DNA of 64,000 nucleotides from Toxorhynchites rutilus septentrionalis (GCF_029784135.1 NC_073745.1:43686021-43750020); one strand, 5' to 3'. Shown: positions 34,711 through 46,640, numbered from the stretch's first letter. Notes: a model not told the origin generated them from the letters alone. A program made the numbers and translations.

Positions 34711-37100
34711 ATATTACTAGCATTGTTCTATGACTAGTTCGACTAGAAGGGCTGACGTAAGAATCGCCCGTATTGTTCATTACATATTGATGGATATTTT
34801 TCGCACACGGAAAAAATTATGTAGTTCTAAAAGACTCAAACAAACCACGTGACTATCGTGGCACTGCCTCCTTACTCGATCATTGAGCTACATCAATTGT
34901 ACGATACGTTCATGGATCCATTTAAGGGGGTATTGTAACGGGTGTTCAATAAAAAATTTGAATTTCTTCAGTGATAGTAAAAAAACAAAAATTTCAAGCA
35001 ATTTAGTATTCAGAGGGCAAGTTGGTCGGGTTCCGTTTCTTGGGTACGTACAGTATTTTTGACGTAGAACTAAGTCTTTCAGGAAGGGCGCCAAATCAGA
35101 AAACAAGTCACGTTTTTATGAAATAAAGTTAACGGTAGTAACTATTTCCACTGTGAACTCAAACTCTCATGATTTGCATACCAATCGAATCGGAAATTCT
35201 GTAAGATTTGTTTGATATGTTATACATTACAATTCGCTAATCTCTAAACGGTTTAAATTCATGAAAATTGGAAGAACTTCCTTTTTCCCCATACATTTGT
35301 TCTGCCAATTTGTGTGCTAACCCTACCCGTATTCCGAATGCTTATAACTCGAAAATTTCCTCACAGATCGGAAAGATGTCTGCATTAATCGATAGGAAAT
35401 ATTTCTACGCGTCTGTCACAATTAATAAAATGTTATTTTTCATGAGATGAACAAATGAATAACTGTGAAATATCAAGCGTTATCTAAACCCCCTAACTGC
35501 CAAGTTTTGATTGGCCCGATTTACGGTTTCCCCAACACATACTTCTAAATCGATGTAGCGACCACTGGAAATCCGTTTTGCAAATACATGGAAGTCGCTT
35601 GTAACGCTTCATTTGTTCTGATTCCACGAATGAGATCGTTTCCTTCGGTGTGGATGAGACGAAGGCGATCCATCGGTTGGTCTTTTTAGATTTTTTGCAA
35701 ACCAAGGATTTAACCATCAAGTGTAGAAAACAAGGGTTATTTACATTACAACGTTGAGGGACTGAAAAGATACAAAGCGTCAAACAAAGTCAGAGGCATT
35801 AAAAATGGACAGAAGGCTGATCTTTCCATACCTATATGTTTCGCATGTCTTAAAATTTATAATCCAGATCGAAAATAAAATGTAAAAACAACGTAAAATA
35901 AAATATTTAAAATCGTAAAAAAAATGTGGTTCTTTTGCACCCAATAAGGTACAAATGAGCGGAGCTAAAATTCAAATATGTCCGTAGAACGTGCATTGCA
36001 TTTGCATTTCAAGCGAGTGATTTACCCGGTGTAGGCATATGGAACCGGAACGCACACATACTAATGGACATTATGTTTTCGACGTCTGTCAGCAATATTC
36101 TTTCAAAATATCAGAAGTTTCATGCAGCACGATTTTTAATTTATTTAGTTTATTTTTTGTATCAAAATGGTGGTTTTTGTGCTAATGAATTTATATCTGC
36201 GAAAATCATTAATTGGTTGGTCATAACAAAAAAAATATAGGAGATTGTGTTTAAGACACGACCACTTTGTTAACGTAGAACTGTGCTGTTATTTTGTTCA
36301 AGTCGCTTGTTAATAACTTCGGATATTATTTTACACACACACACACTTATCTCTGCTTTACGCTCTTCTCAACAGAAGTCATTTCTATTAATATTTCCGG
36401 TCTCGATTAGCTTAGCTGTCATCCTTGGTGGAGATAGTTTTGCTACTGCCATGCGAAACCAATTCACACTCGTAATTCCTGAACAATTATTTCCTTGGCG
36501 AGCTGATGACCGATGATAGCCTAGTTTGAACGTTCCCCACACACTTGTGTAGTTCAGAACCTTAATGGAATGGCGTCAGTTTGATGTAATGACTGCAATG
36601 CCAGAGACATCAGTGAGTAAGTAATTTGGTCGTGTTCACAGCTCAATTCGAAACGAAGACATGTGATGACGCAAAACAAAGAAGAACAAGCGATGTTCAT
36701 TGCTTCGTATCTAGAACGATACTGGAAATTTGCCTCAGCGAGATCCAATATTTATGCTCCAGGCAAATATTCCCCTTTGTTATTCTCCTTCTTCTTTTCT
36801 TTGTTCACGGTGACTTTAAACCATTCCCCTCTGTTGGTCGCCGATAAGTTGCTCGTTGTTGACGGCATGGGAAGAGAAGTCAACAAATGAATAGAACAAG
36901 TGTACGGGAAAATGAAAATGCTTCTAGTTTTCATCAATTTAAACCGTTTACACATCAGTGGATTGTAATATATAGCATAAAAAACAAATCTTAGGGAATC
37001 TCCGATTGGTTGGGTGCGTAAATCTTCTAAATCCGTTCGCGGCAAAAATAGTTATTAACGTTAATTTTATTTCATAAAAACGTGACCTGTATTCTGATTT
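34711..37100. other. Unassigned sequence
   Basis: A fragment at 36240-36285 ('gtgtttaagacacgaccac...aacgtagaac') echoes the histone-flank repeats at 37101 and 40290. Otherwise nothing was recognised. Confidence 0.35.
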
Positions 37101-37330
37101 CGGCACCCTTAATGAAAGACGAAGTTCTACGTCAAAAGTCACAGGAGGGTTGTGTCCGAGACACGACCGCATAGTTCACGTAGGATTCCGTTAGGATATC
37201 TGTTGATTTTGGATATGTTTGAAGAATTACATCGTTAAATTCATTGATAATGATTTGGTGGCCCTGAAAAGAGCCGTTTTGTTTGGTTGTTGGGTATTGT
37301 TTGTTCACTCCACCAGTGTTTTCCGAGTGA
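37101..37330 (-). repeat. Histone 3'-flank repeat, copy 1, with stem-loop
   Basis: About 230 bases match 40290-40525. On the minus strand it carries a histone-type 3' stem-loop GGCTCTTTTCAGGGCC (37275-37260) with ACC after it. Downstream lies 'gtgtctcggacacaacc' with an inverted 'acgtaga/tctacgt' pair. One stem position has changed to a U-G pair. No histone coding region lies upstream of this copy within the window. Confidence 0.65.
37260..37275 (-). terminator. Histone-type mRNA 3' stem-loop (copy 1)
   Basis: GGCTCTTTTCAGGGCC folds into a 6 bp stem with a UUUC loop, the signature for U7-dependent processing of replication-dependent histone mRNAs. The 5' flank is A-rich (AAAAC) and the 3' flank ACC, as usual. 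Confidence 0.6.
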
Positions 37331-38751
37331 TGGTAAACAGTCGTTCAATGATACGTGTCACATAAAAGATACCGAATTGGAACGAGTTATGATGGAAACC
37401 GCTCTCTGTGTGTAATTTTCTTTTACAATTTTTTACTTTCTGGGTGTTTATTCAACCCAATTCGAATTTTAATTGGACGTTTCATACATCATTTTCAACA
37501 CAACTGCTACCATACACAATTTTACACTTACACTTTGGCTAAGTTTTTCATAATACATGATCGGCCATTGATATGAAATTTCAAGAAGCGACCAACATTA
37601 AAGTTCCAAATTAAAATTGTATTTGCTAGAATTAATCGTATCACTCACCTTACTTGCAATATAAAAATGCACCCGACTTGCATATATTTGCAATGCCGAT
37701 TTCCCCCGGGCACCTTGGTTTTGATGTCTATATTAGGGACCCGTCGCATGTGTTCCTAAATTTCGGCCAATCAGAAGTGGGTATTCCCGTTAGGATAGGG
37801 GTGGAGATTTTACAATTGTTCGATAGCTAGTTTCATGACGTATATTATTTTCTTCAATACAAAAACAGGAAGTGGGTTATATCTATGGTATAACCGCAAG
37901 GGTGACGTAGGACTATCGTTGATTTAGAGATCATTTGTTTGAAGTTGAATCCAAATCCATTCTGAATGAATGAATAAATGAATATTTGGGGGACTTCAAA
38001 AACGAGAGCGTTACGTTGGAGGCAAAGGTTTAATGCATCCAATATAGGATACGAAAAACCTTGTTCTGAAGAATAGTCTTCAAAAGCTTTCCTGCTAACT
38101 GCACTTGATTGACAAATCACAAAACCAAAGGTATTATATGGATATTTTATGGATAGAAAAAATTAAAAAAAACTCTTTTGCTTGAATGTAATTTTCAATT
38201 CCAAGGGGACTGGCAGATTATTTTCCAGCAACGATCAGATATTTCCACATTTTCCTCGATACTGGAAGCCCACCAGTAGTTAATACTAACTCGATAACCA
38301 CCTGTTAATAGCACTTGATTGAAAAATATTTGGTCACAGTGTTACATGGATAGAAAACATTAAAATAAACTCATCCAAACGGATAGAATTCCGCGCGTGT
38401 ATGTGTGTGTGTGTGTGTGTGTAGCGATGTCTTCCCGGGGAACCGTTTGTGGCATCACTCTCCTCCTGATGGATTCCCTTCTGGCCTAAGGTGCACAAAC
38501 AGGTTTTTGGTGACACCGTTCATCCGCGCTTTCATGATAAATACGAAGAGCTTCACCACAACAGCGACAACATGCTCCAATCGCTGTTCAATTAGAACTA
38601 AGTGGATTTCCGAGCGGCGCTCGCTTATATACCGATTGGTGATTTCAATAGCCTGTTTTGAGAACAATTTTAAGGCTATTGAAACAAGTTTTTGGATCAA
38701 AAAGTAACAAGTATATAACGCGTAGACATTTTATTTTTCGAATGAAGTGTT
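37331..38751. other. Unassigned sequence with GT microsatellite
   Basis: A GT-repeat lies at 38397-38423. No coding region or element end is supported. Confidence 0.4.
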
Positions 38752-38753
38752 TA

Positions 38754-40034
38754 AAGGGTGTGTCACATCAAATTGCATCACGGAAAAAACGCTGTAGAAA
38801 TTTAATTTTTAGGAATGATATCTTCAGCTTTCGCTTATAATCAGATAAGAGTGTATAGATCACGTTAGCCATGTTTCACTGTCAATTTTTCGTAAATGTG
38901 AAAAAATTTCGTCGAACGAAAAAGAGCGTCGTGAATTAATCCTGTGCACTCATTTCGAGAATCCGGAGTTGTCACATCGGGACATCGGTAAGATGCTGGG
39001 AATCGTCCAATCCACGGTCAGCAGAGTACTAAAACGATACTTCGAGAACCTTACCATCGACCGGAAGGTGAAGAACGGCAAAAATGGATGCTCCGTCAGT
39101 GAAAAAGATCACAAGCGCGTAGTTAAGCAGTTTAGACGTGATCCGAGATGTTCGGTCCGGGATGTCGCCAATAAGCTGAATTTGTCAAGTTCATTCGTCC
39201 AGCGGACCTAGCAGCGGGAGGGCCTGCGTACATACAAGGTTCAGAAGGCTCCTAACCGCGACGAAAGGCAAAACATGGTGGGGAAGACGCGAGTCCGGAA
39301 GCTGTACACCGAAATGCTGATGAAGCCGCATTGCCTGGTAATGGACGACGAAACCTACGTCAAAGCGGACTTTCGTCAGCTGCCGGGCCTGTTGTTCTTC
39401 TCCGCAGAGGACAAATTCAGCGTTCCGGAGGAGATTCGCAAGCAGAAACTATCCAAGTTTGCCAAAAAGTACATGGTGTGGCAAGCGATCTGCTCTTGCG
39501 GAAAGCGGAGCGCCCTCTTCGTGATGACCGGCACGGTAAACGGGCAGGTTTACCTTAAGGAGTGCCTACAGAAGCGCTTACTACCACTATTGAAGCAGCA
39601 CGAAGGCCCGACCATCTTCTGGCCGGATCTCGCTTCGTGCCACTATTCAAAGGACGTGTTGGAGTGGGACGAAGCCAACGGGGTCACCTTCGTGCCAAAG
39701 GAAATGAACCCGCCCAACGCGCCGGAGCTTCGCCCAATAGAAAAATATTGGGCGATTATGAAGCAGGCCCTCCGGAAGAACCCAAAAGTTGTCAAATCGG
39801 AGGCGGACTTCAAGAGAAAATGGATTTCTGTTCAAAAAAAACTACAACCTGACGTTGTACAGAACCTTATGGACGGGTAAAGAGGAAGGTGCGAGCATAC
39901 GGGCTTGGGCTCGAAGTATGAATAAAAAGAAAATGCCAAAAGTTGTTTAATAGTTTTTATTTTACTGTCTAAAATTTTCTGGGCGAATTTCTACAGCGTT
40001 TTTTCCGTGGTGCAATTTGATGTGACACACCCTT
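38754..40034 (+). mobile_element. DD37E (ITmD37E-type) element, copy A
   Basis: The ends begin AAGGGTGTGTCACATCAAAT and are inverted over about 45 bases, including the 'acgctgtagaaatt' region. TA is duplicated at 38752-38753 and 40035-40036. Copy A lacks about 16 bases before the right TIR ('aaaaggatcggtcta' region) that copies B and D keep. The length is 1281 bases. Confidence 0.92.
38906..39880 (+). pseudogene. DD37E transposase, copy A (start lost, one stop, frameshift)
   Basis: The start codon seen in the other copies is ATT here (38906). The frame then carries helix-turn-helix motifs (HRDIGKMLGIVQSTVSRVLK), a TAG at 39209-39211 where the others have AAG, and the catalytic set: VMDDETYVKAD, FWPDLASCHYS and RPIEKYWA. 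The last two acidic residues are 37 apart, so DD37E. A one-base loss at the glycine run near 39877 ends the protein about 18 residues early. It keeps TGC at the position that is TGA in copies B and C, and TGG where B and D have TAG. Confidence 0.9.
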
Positions 40035-40289
40035 TATCATACCATTTCGTTCAGTTGTTTAGGAGCTATTAACGCTCAAAATCTCGGTCTCCGGCGTAAC
40101 GCTTTCGGTTTCGAAACTTTGATTTTACACCCCGGTATAGAAATGAAAGACGTAGTCCTACGTCAAAAAAAATTATGGAGTGCCGAAATTAATTGACGCA
40201 AAAATTTCATCAATCCATCATGAAATAACTGAGCAATAAGCGTTTGAAATTGGATAATTTTCACAATGTGCTCGATTTTCGATTTTCAG

Positions 40290-40530
40290 TTTGTACCCCA
40301 ATATGTTTCCGAAGGACGTAATTCTACGTCAAAAGTCACAGGAGGTTGTGTCCGAGACACGACCGCATAGTTGACGTAGGATTACGTTAGGCCATATGTC
40401 GCACGCTGATTTTGGATATGTTTAAAAAACAATATTGTTAAACTCTTTGATAATGATCTGGTGGCCCTGAAAAGGGCCGTTTTTTTTGGTTGTTGGGTTA
40501 TTTTTTCACTCCACCAGTGTTACAATCGAG
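40290..40530 (-). repeat. Histone 3'-flank repeat, copy 2
   Basis: Matches 37101-37330 over about 230 bases, including 'gtccgagacacgaccgcatag' and the stem-loop. In this copy histone coding remnants lie upstream on the same (minus) strand. Confidence 0.7.
40463..40478 (-). terminator. Histone-type mRNA 3' stem-loop (copy 2, perfect stem)
   Basis: GGCCCTTTTCAGGGCC on the minus strand makes a perfect 6 bp stem with a four-base loop. It is preceded by an A-rich AAAAC and followed by ACCA. This matches the canonical animal histone 3' processing signal base for base in its conserved parts. Confidence 0.8.
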
Positions 40531-40639
40531 CTTTCTGCATCAGTGATAGAAAGTTGATTCAACTCCTATGCACGTTTGCATGAACATATATTGCGACATA
40601 TTTACTCGCGTAAAACTTTATGGAACAACAAAAACTACA

Positions 40640-40861
40640 ATTCACTTCTGTTGGTTTTTTGGCAGCGGTGGTATTTTTCGGAGCCGCTGCTGCTCATTTC
40701 TTCTTTGGCGTCTTCGGCTTTCTAAAGTTTTCGTTGATACCACCAGGGCGAGCTAAATGACGGATAGCGGGTTTGATACACTGGATATTGTCATGCAGAA
40801 TCTTACGATACGCTCTCCCTTTACCGAGTCCTTTGCCTCATTTGCCTCCCTTGCCGCATTC
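40640..40861 (-). pseudogene. Histone remnant: H4 N-terminal half joined to H1-like tail
   Basis: One minus-strand frame from 40861 reads GKGGK, a TGA, then [29 protein letters not shown] (to about 40739). This follows histone H4 residues 4-48 closely, with one residue missing after NIQ-C-I. H4 then stops abruptly. The same frame goes on as KPKTPKKK, a TGA at 40696-40694, and AAAAPKNTTAAKKPTE, a Lys/Ala/Pro/Thr pattern typical of a histone H1 C-terminal tail. The canonical histone stem-loop lies about 165 bases downstream. Two in-frame stops and the mixed identity show it is not a working gene. H4 is the firm part; H1 is my reading of composition. Confidence 0.7.
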
Positions 40862-40865
40862 AATC

Positions 40866-41025
40866 GTATTGGGTGATGTGAAGAGGAGTACCAGCAATGC
40901 ACACTAGAAACAAAAATTGTTTCGGTTGCGCCTCGCTCCTCTCCTTTGTATCCTTTGTCGCATCCATGTCGTGTTGGTTGATGTGGAAAATACCTGAAAT
41001 GCACGCTAGAAATTCAGATGTTTGC
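40866..41025 (-). repeat. Duplicated H4 upstream region
   Basis: The minus strand carries 'ctagcgtgcatttcaggta...ccaacacgacatggatgcgac' and, about 130 bases on, 'ctagtgtgcattgctggta...cccaatacgattgaatgcggc'. The second leads into the H4 remnant. The pair looks like a tandem duplication of the 5' flank and first codons. Confidence 0.5.
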
Positions 41026-41309
41026 CGATCTGAGCGTTGAACGAGAATGAGACATCCAGGTTTCAGGTTCAGGTTTTGTATTATAGAGGCTTTGAACTTT
41101 TTCAGTTCATTCGTCTCTAGCTTTGAGAAAGGCCTTTGGAGAACTTTACTTTTCCTGCATTACTCCTCCACCCTCATTGCCTTGAGAAAGGCACTCGATC
41201 CCTCGCCATCCAGCTCGCCCAGCAACGATGTCATTAAGTCGGTGGCCTCACGAAGAATGATGATGAGAAATCCACGAATGCTACGTCTTTTCATATCAGT
41301 TGAAATGTG

Positions 41310-41854
41310 AGAAATAGGCGCCTCCCACTCGCTTGCGATGCAGATATTTGGCTTGTCAGTGAACCCTTCGGGCCCGAGGAAGGCAGCCCATGGTGTCGGT
41401 GAGAGACGTGTTGGCTCGGTTAGACCTTGATTACATGTCCCAAATATATGTATTCCTTAAAGCTATCGATCTTCGTGTGTGACTGTCCTTATACCCTTAG
41501 TTTTTCCTTTTCCTTTTCCTTTGTGAGAGATCGGATCCCTTTTTAAGAATAAGATGAAATGTAAATACATATTAGATATAAGATAGGTTTAAGAATTGAG
41601 TGTGATGAGTGTGATTGAGAGTGTGAGTGTGATCATTGTCAACATATCCTCATATCCCCTCCTTTTCCTGAAGAAAATATGTCACCCTTCTAAACTCGAG
41701 TTGACCGCGAGTAATCGGTTTCCTATATTATTAACATTAGAATTAAGGAAAAATGTATATATACTAGTAACAATACAGTAAGTAGTTCGGCACCTTTAAA
41801 CCTATGTAACTGAGCCTGTAAAAATAAACGATTTAAATAAAAAATAAAAAATAC
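41310..41854 (+). mobile_element. LINE 3' end, same family as 10897-13570
   Basis: The last ORF2 codons read ARGRQPMVSVRDVLARLDLD and then YMSQIYVFLKAIDLRV, to TGA at 41480-41482. This nearly equals the C-terminus of the longer copy. The 3' UTR that follows ('aaactcgagttgaccgcgagtaatcgg', 'actgagcctgtaaaaataaacgattt') matches too and ends in an A-rich tail. TGAAATGTG occurs on both sides (41301-41309 and 41855-41863), a likely target-site duplication. The copy is strongly 5'-truncated. Confidence 0.85.
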
Positions 41855-41863
41855 TGAAATGTG

Positions 41864-42731
41864 CGGAGATGACGGCTCCAAAAACAACAAGTCTTAGAAA
41901 TTTTCCGATTCAGCTGATATGACAAATCATCAAAATACGTTCGCAACAAAAAAGTTATTACCATTAGAACTATTTTATAAAATTGTGACATGTTTTCTGA
42001 TTTAGACTCACTCACAGAAAGTCGCAGTCCTAAGACAAACAACACACACATTGCAAAAACGAAATCGCTTTTCGCGGGTCAACGTGACCTCATATCAGCA
42101 TGAAGAATCCATTGATGGCTGTAGAACTGCGCTAACTGCGTATGTTTTCTCGCGATAAGCGGAGAATGTGATATCACCTCGCATCCAGCGTGGAAAATTC
42201 ATTGCCCTTGCTCTCGAGATCAAAAGCAAAATATTTACGAATTCCTATGTTGTTACGGCATCCGGCAGATATGGACGGCGGAGCTGAACGGAAGCGAATA
42301 CATTTATCATCTATTAAAGTTGTTCTAATCCGTTCCAATTACTGTGGTGGCTCTTTTGGGGCGGTGGGACGGAACCAACGGACCACAAACGACGGACGAA
42401 TAAATCACTCGAAATGCTTGACATTTTCCGTGTTTGTTTGGCAGCTTTGGGGAAAAAGTGTATATCGCCGCCGCGCCTCTTCGCCTTCTCCTGGGGAAAT
42501 TAAATTAAAATATCATCTAAAATGACAAGTTCTGTAAAGCGGAAAATCTACTTCACGCCACACGGAGCCAAAGAATACGCTCTGTCTGCCTGTGGCCAGT
42601 CGGTGGATGGTCCTCTCGGGACTCCCGGCCCGGTTGCTTCATGGAAAAAAAACAAACCCAGAGTGCGGCGGGTAGAGAATGAAAATTTATGTAAACAGAA
42701 TATAAATATGAACGGTGCTGTGTACGAGTAT

Positions 42732-42773
<42 letters not shown>

Positions 42774-44049
42774 TTAACGCCTAGGAACAAGGAAAATTCC
42801 GATGGGACGAAGCGAGAAAACACACAACAAGGAAATGCCAACCGAATGCCACATATATAAGATTATTGTGAATTTATTGAAGTTTATGTTTAACTTTTTT
42901 TACGACTCGAGAAGGTTGCGCAAATGATTGAAATACCGTCCGTACCGGATGGAGGCCTGGGGAAGCCGTGTGGTCTTATGCAATTGATTCATGTCCATTG
43001 TGATCATAATGTGCAATATATCTCGCCGACAATATATTTATGGAATACTCGGAGGGTTTTGTGAAGGGGATTTTATCCAATAAATGTTCAGAATTGAATT
43101 GTTGATTCCTCAGATATGTAAATAACTTAATTTAGGCAGCACATTTCTCAATCCCCTTGTGTGAATACATTTGCTTTCAGAATTATAGAAAAGTCTTATA
43201 TTGTGAATGTCATATACGTTACAAAACGCATTTCAAACATGTTAACACACAGAACCAGTACCCACGCAAATAGGGAAAATTTATCGATTAAATCTATTTG
43301 GTTGTATTCTGTTTATCCAACTAGCAACGTGTCAGAAAATCGGTCCTCACCATCGCTCGGAGAGTTCTCTCAGCTTTCAACAATATGACCAACGTTCTTA
43401 TCCTTGCACTAAAAGCAGCATGCGAATGGAAGCAGCTGGCTAGTGCTGTTTTCTTTTTCTGCCGAACGCCCCCCAAAGAACCCCAACCAAGTGGATGATA
43501 GTCTGTCCATTTGTTTGTCGTTTGACGTTCCGCTTCCGGGCGAACTCCAGTCCCACATTCGGTGCAGATATAGAAGAAGCAAAGTGGCAAACAGTTTCCT
43601 TCGCTAATCCTAGGAAAGATAGTTAAAGCTAAAGCTCAAAAGGCTCAAGCGGTGGACGCATTTCGTTCATCCCATTCCGAACAATTTTCCGGTTTGTTGA
43701 GTTTTGTGAAATGTCCTCGGGAATTTTCTTTGTGTTTATCAGTTTGAGGAATAAACCGGGCCGATGAAAGTGTTTCTCCTCGCAAATCGCTAAAGAAGAT
43801 TACGGACAAATTCGAAGCGATGGTGTTCATGGAATTCGACCTGGAGTGACAAACAAAATCTGGAAAGATGTTTTTCCATGAACCTATGCTTTTGAAATAC
43901 TATGAAATAGAGCACTTGCCCTATAGACCCAACAATCTGCCGATGTGTCTTTGCTGGTTATATGGACGGAGCGATTCGGTCCAGTTTCTTTCTGGGCCCA
44001 AATTCAACTGTCGGTGCGCTATAGAAATAAGAGGGCAACGATAATAATG
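41864..44049. other. Unassigned sequence with (TG)n microsatellite
   Basis: A long TG run lies at 42734-42771. Frames of 70-112 codons around 42190-42860 have no family motif and read through the microsatellite, so I do not call a gene. Confidence 0.4.
42734..42771. repeat. (TG)n microsatellite
   Basis: An uninterrupted TG dinucleotide run. Confidence 0.9.
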
Positions 44050-44335
44050 AATTTAGGCCATTTTGAATTTGCATTTTCATAAATAACTGTGTTCTACGAG
44101 TCAAGCCCTTTCGTTCGATACCCATATTGATGGGGTTTTGGAAAAACACTTATCGATGGGGTTTTGAAAAAAAATGTAGTCTGCCATTTTGTAGCAGTCG
44201 TCATCTTGGATTTTCAAGACCATGAAATACGAAGTTTTATAACGACAACAGAGATAAAGGTGTGTTCCAAATTTCAGAACAATCGGTCAACAGGAAGAGG
44301 GTTGAATTTCTATTGATGTGGAACAACCCTACAGA
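44050..44335 (+). repeat. 'GCCGCCATCTTGG' dispersed repeat, third copy
   Basis: Shares with 9520-9800 the series 'cataaataactgtgttctac', 'gatacccatattgatggggttttg', 'gtcatcttggattttcaagacc' and 'ccaaatttcagaacaatcggtcaacag'. It shows two units and no coding frame. Confidence 0.7.
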
Positions 44336-45029
44336 TAACTATAACAACTATATTTTTATGTTTATTTATTTTTTGATTATTCTATATATCCCATATTTAC
44401 ACTTAAGTGCCTATTCTATCTGATTCCGTTTGAAAATCTTATTCAAAATCAACGAGGAAAGTGTCATCCAGATCTGGGTGACGGGGCGATCAAGGTGTTA
44501 ATGATAAAATGACAAATCTTGAAAGGGATAGCTAGAGGCGAATGAACTGAAAAGTTTAAACCCTCTTAAAGCCAAAAAGAAGAAGAAGAAGAAAGGGATA
44601 GTGAAGGTTGTATAATGACATAAATACGAACGAAATGTCAAAAGTTTTAGTTTTTTCCATTGACATGCAAAGTTTCATAAAAACTGATGATTTGTATTTT
44701 TGTGCTACACTAGCTGACTCGGCAAACTTCGTCCCGCCCAAAATTTGTTTTTTCTTATCAATACCTTCAAACATTCACGTTGTCTTACTAAGCGCAATTT
44801 CATGAGTCCAATCGCAGAACTGTTCATTGATTGATCTTCTAATCGACCCCATTGAATTTACCTTTTACTAAAAAATTCCTAGTATCTAGTACCAAAACTC
44901 ATCATTATAATATCAGATTGTTTTCAGACACAATTTTCGTTTAAGATTTTTCAACCACTTGCAAATAACATGTTTCTCCGTAACATAGAATAAATGTTTG
45001 ATACAGAAAATATGATAGAATAGAGACAG

Positions 45030-46640
45030 ACTCCTCTCCTCTTCTCCTCTTGGAGAGGGGGGAGGAGTCACTATTCACTATAGAAACGTTCCGTGTCCCC
45101 TAAAATGATTACATGCCAAATTTTGCTAAATTCGCTTGATTAGTTTTCGAGTTATGCAGAAATTGGTTTTTCATTTGCATGACAGCCCACCCTTAGAGAG
45201 GGGGTGGAGTGTCTAACCACCATAGGAACATTAATTACACCCTAAAACCTCCATATAACGTTTTGTGTCCCCTAAAACCTTCACATGGCAAATTTGGTAT
45301 TTTCTTGATAAGTTTTCGAGTCATGCAAAAATTTGTCTTTCATTTGTATGGCAATGGTACAGAGTACAGATTTCCGTCAAAAAGTACAGATTGGACAGAT
45401 TTTCCTGAACCTGAATTTTCGACGATGCATGAAAAGCTGAAAGATTTTGATTTCATCATTCTCACTAATATCTGCGAGGAATCTTACGTTGTTTCATTGT
45501 CCAATGCTATTAAATTTGGTAATTTTTCGACGTTTCGATGTCTGGTTTGTAACGTTCTCACTACACCTTATTCCTCGACAACTGTCGAGCGATTTTTTTC
45601 TGCTCATAATAAAAACAAAAATAAGCTTCGAAATAGGCTCTGCAACGATACGATAAACGCTGTTTGAGATCAAGACAGCCCTAAATCGGACAATTCCTCT
45701 TGTCTTGTCAACACATCCGACGATCCTTTTTTTGGTATAGATAGAAGAAGATATAAAAGTGCGTTTCATCACATTGAAATCCATTTCCAGTTTCGAACAA
45801 AGATCAATTTCGCTAGCGCAAACATCAAATGGACTAACAGCACCTGTCACTATGTAATTGTAGAATACATGGAAATTTAATTTTCCGAATTTTCCCTTTT
45901 ACCTTCAGAGTTTTCCGAAAATGTTCATGTTTGGAGGGGTGTCATACCATCATAGAAACATTTCTCATACCCAAAAACCCTTAAATCCCAAATTGTTAAT
46001 CAAGCACAGCGTTGAGTTATGCAAAAATTTGTGTTTCATTTCTATGGCAGTCCCCCCCCCTCGGTGAGGTGGGAGGAGAGTTGAACCACCTTTGAAATGT
46101 TTCTTGACCCCTAAAACCTCCACATGCCAAATTTGGTTCAGTTTGCTAGATTAGTTCTTAAATTATGCAGAAGTTTGTATAACAGTTCCCCTCTCCCTCA
46201 GAGAGAGGGGATGAGTTTCTATTCACCATGGAAACGTTTCGTGTCCCTTAAAACATTCGCATGACAAATTTGGCTCCATTTGCTTGATTGGTTTTCGAAT
46301 TATGCAGAAATTTGTCTTTCAATTGTATGGCAGCCCCCCCTTAGAGAGGGGGGTGGAGAGTCTAACCATCATAGAAATATTTATTGCACCCTAATACCTC
46401 AATATGCCCAATTTGGTTTCGTTTGCTTGAATAATTCTCAAGTAATGCAGAAATTTGTGTTCCATTTGTATTTCCGCCCCCCCCCCCTTAGAAAGGGAGG
46501 TGGAGAATCTAACCACCATAGAATCATTTATTGCACCCTAAAACTTCCATATGCCAAATTTCGTTTCATTTGCTTGATTAATTCTCGAGTAATGTAAACT
46601 TTTTGTGTTTCATTTGTATGGCAGCCCCCCAATTATTTTC
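45030..46640 (-). repeat. Tandem array of about seven 140-147 base units
   Basis: Plus-strand units begin with GTATGGCAGCCCCCCC or variants followed by 'ttagagaggggggtggag', at about 45045, 45185, 45345, 46045, 46185, 46327, 46472 and 46619. Each continues 'ctaaccaccatagaaacatttattgcaccctaaaacctccatatgccaaatttgg' and 'cttgattaattctcgagtaatgcag', with point differences. The C-run/G-run pair in each unit can fold into a hairpin. A 580-base insertion (45350-45930) interrupts the array. Related units lie at 18090-18560. Confidence 0.8.
45350..45667 (+). pseudogene. hAT transposase C-terminal fragment
   Basis: A frame ending at the stop 45665-45667 reads LSNAIKFGNFSTFRCLVCNV and then PYSSTTVERFFSAHNKNKNK and LRNRLCNDTINAV. 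The pattern S-S-x-x-V-E-R-x-F-S ... N-K-L-R-N-R-L-x-x-x-T-x-N is the hAT C-terminal dimerisation domain. The upstream part of the open frame (45209-45345) is satellite sequence, so the long frame is chimeric. No hAT ends were found around it. Confidence 0.65.

Noticed and set aside
42190..42860. Two overlapping frames of about 110 codons as a host gene
   Set aside because: One is carried through the TG microsatellite, both lack motifs, and no splice or promoter support was seen.
45209..45667. A 152-codon open frame as a single protein
   Set aside because: The first third is satellite-unit sequence; only the last part is hAT-like. I called just that part.
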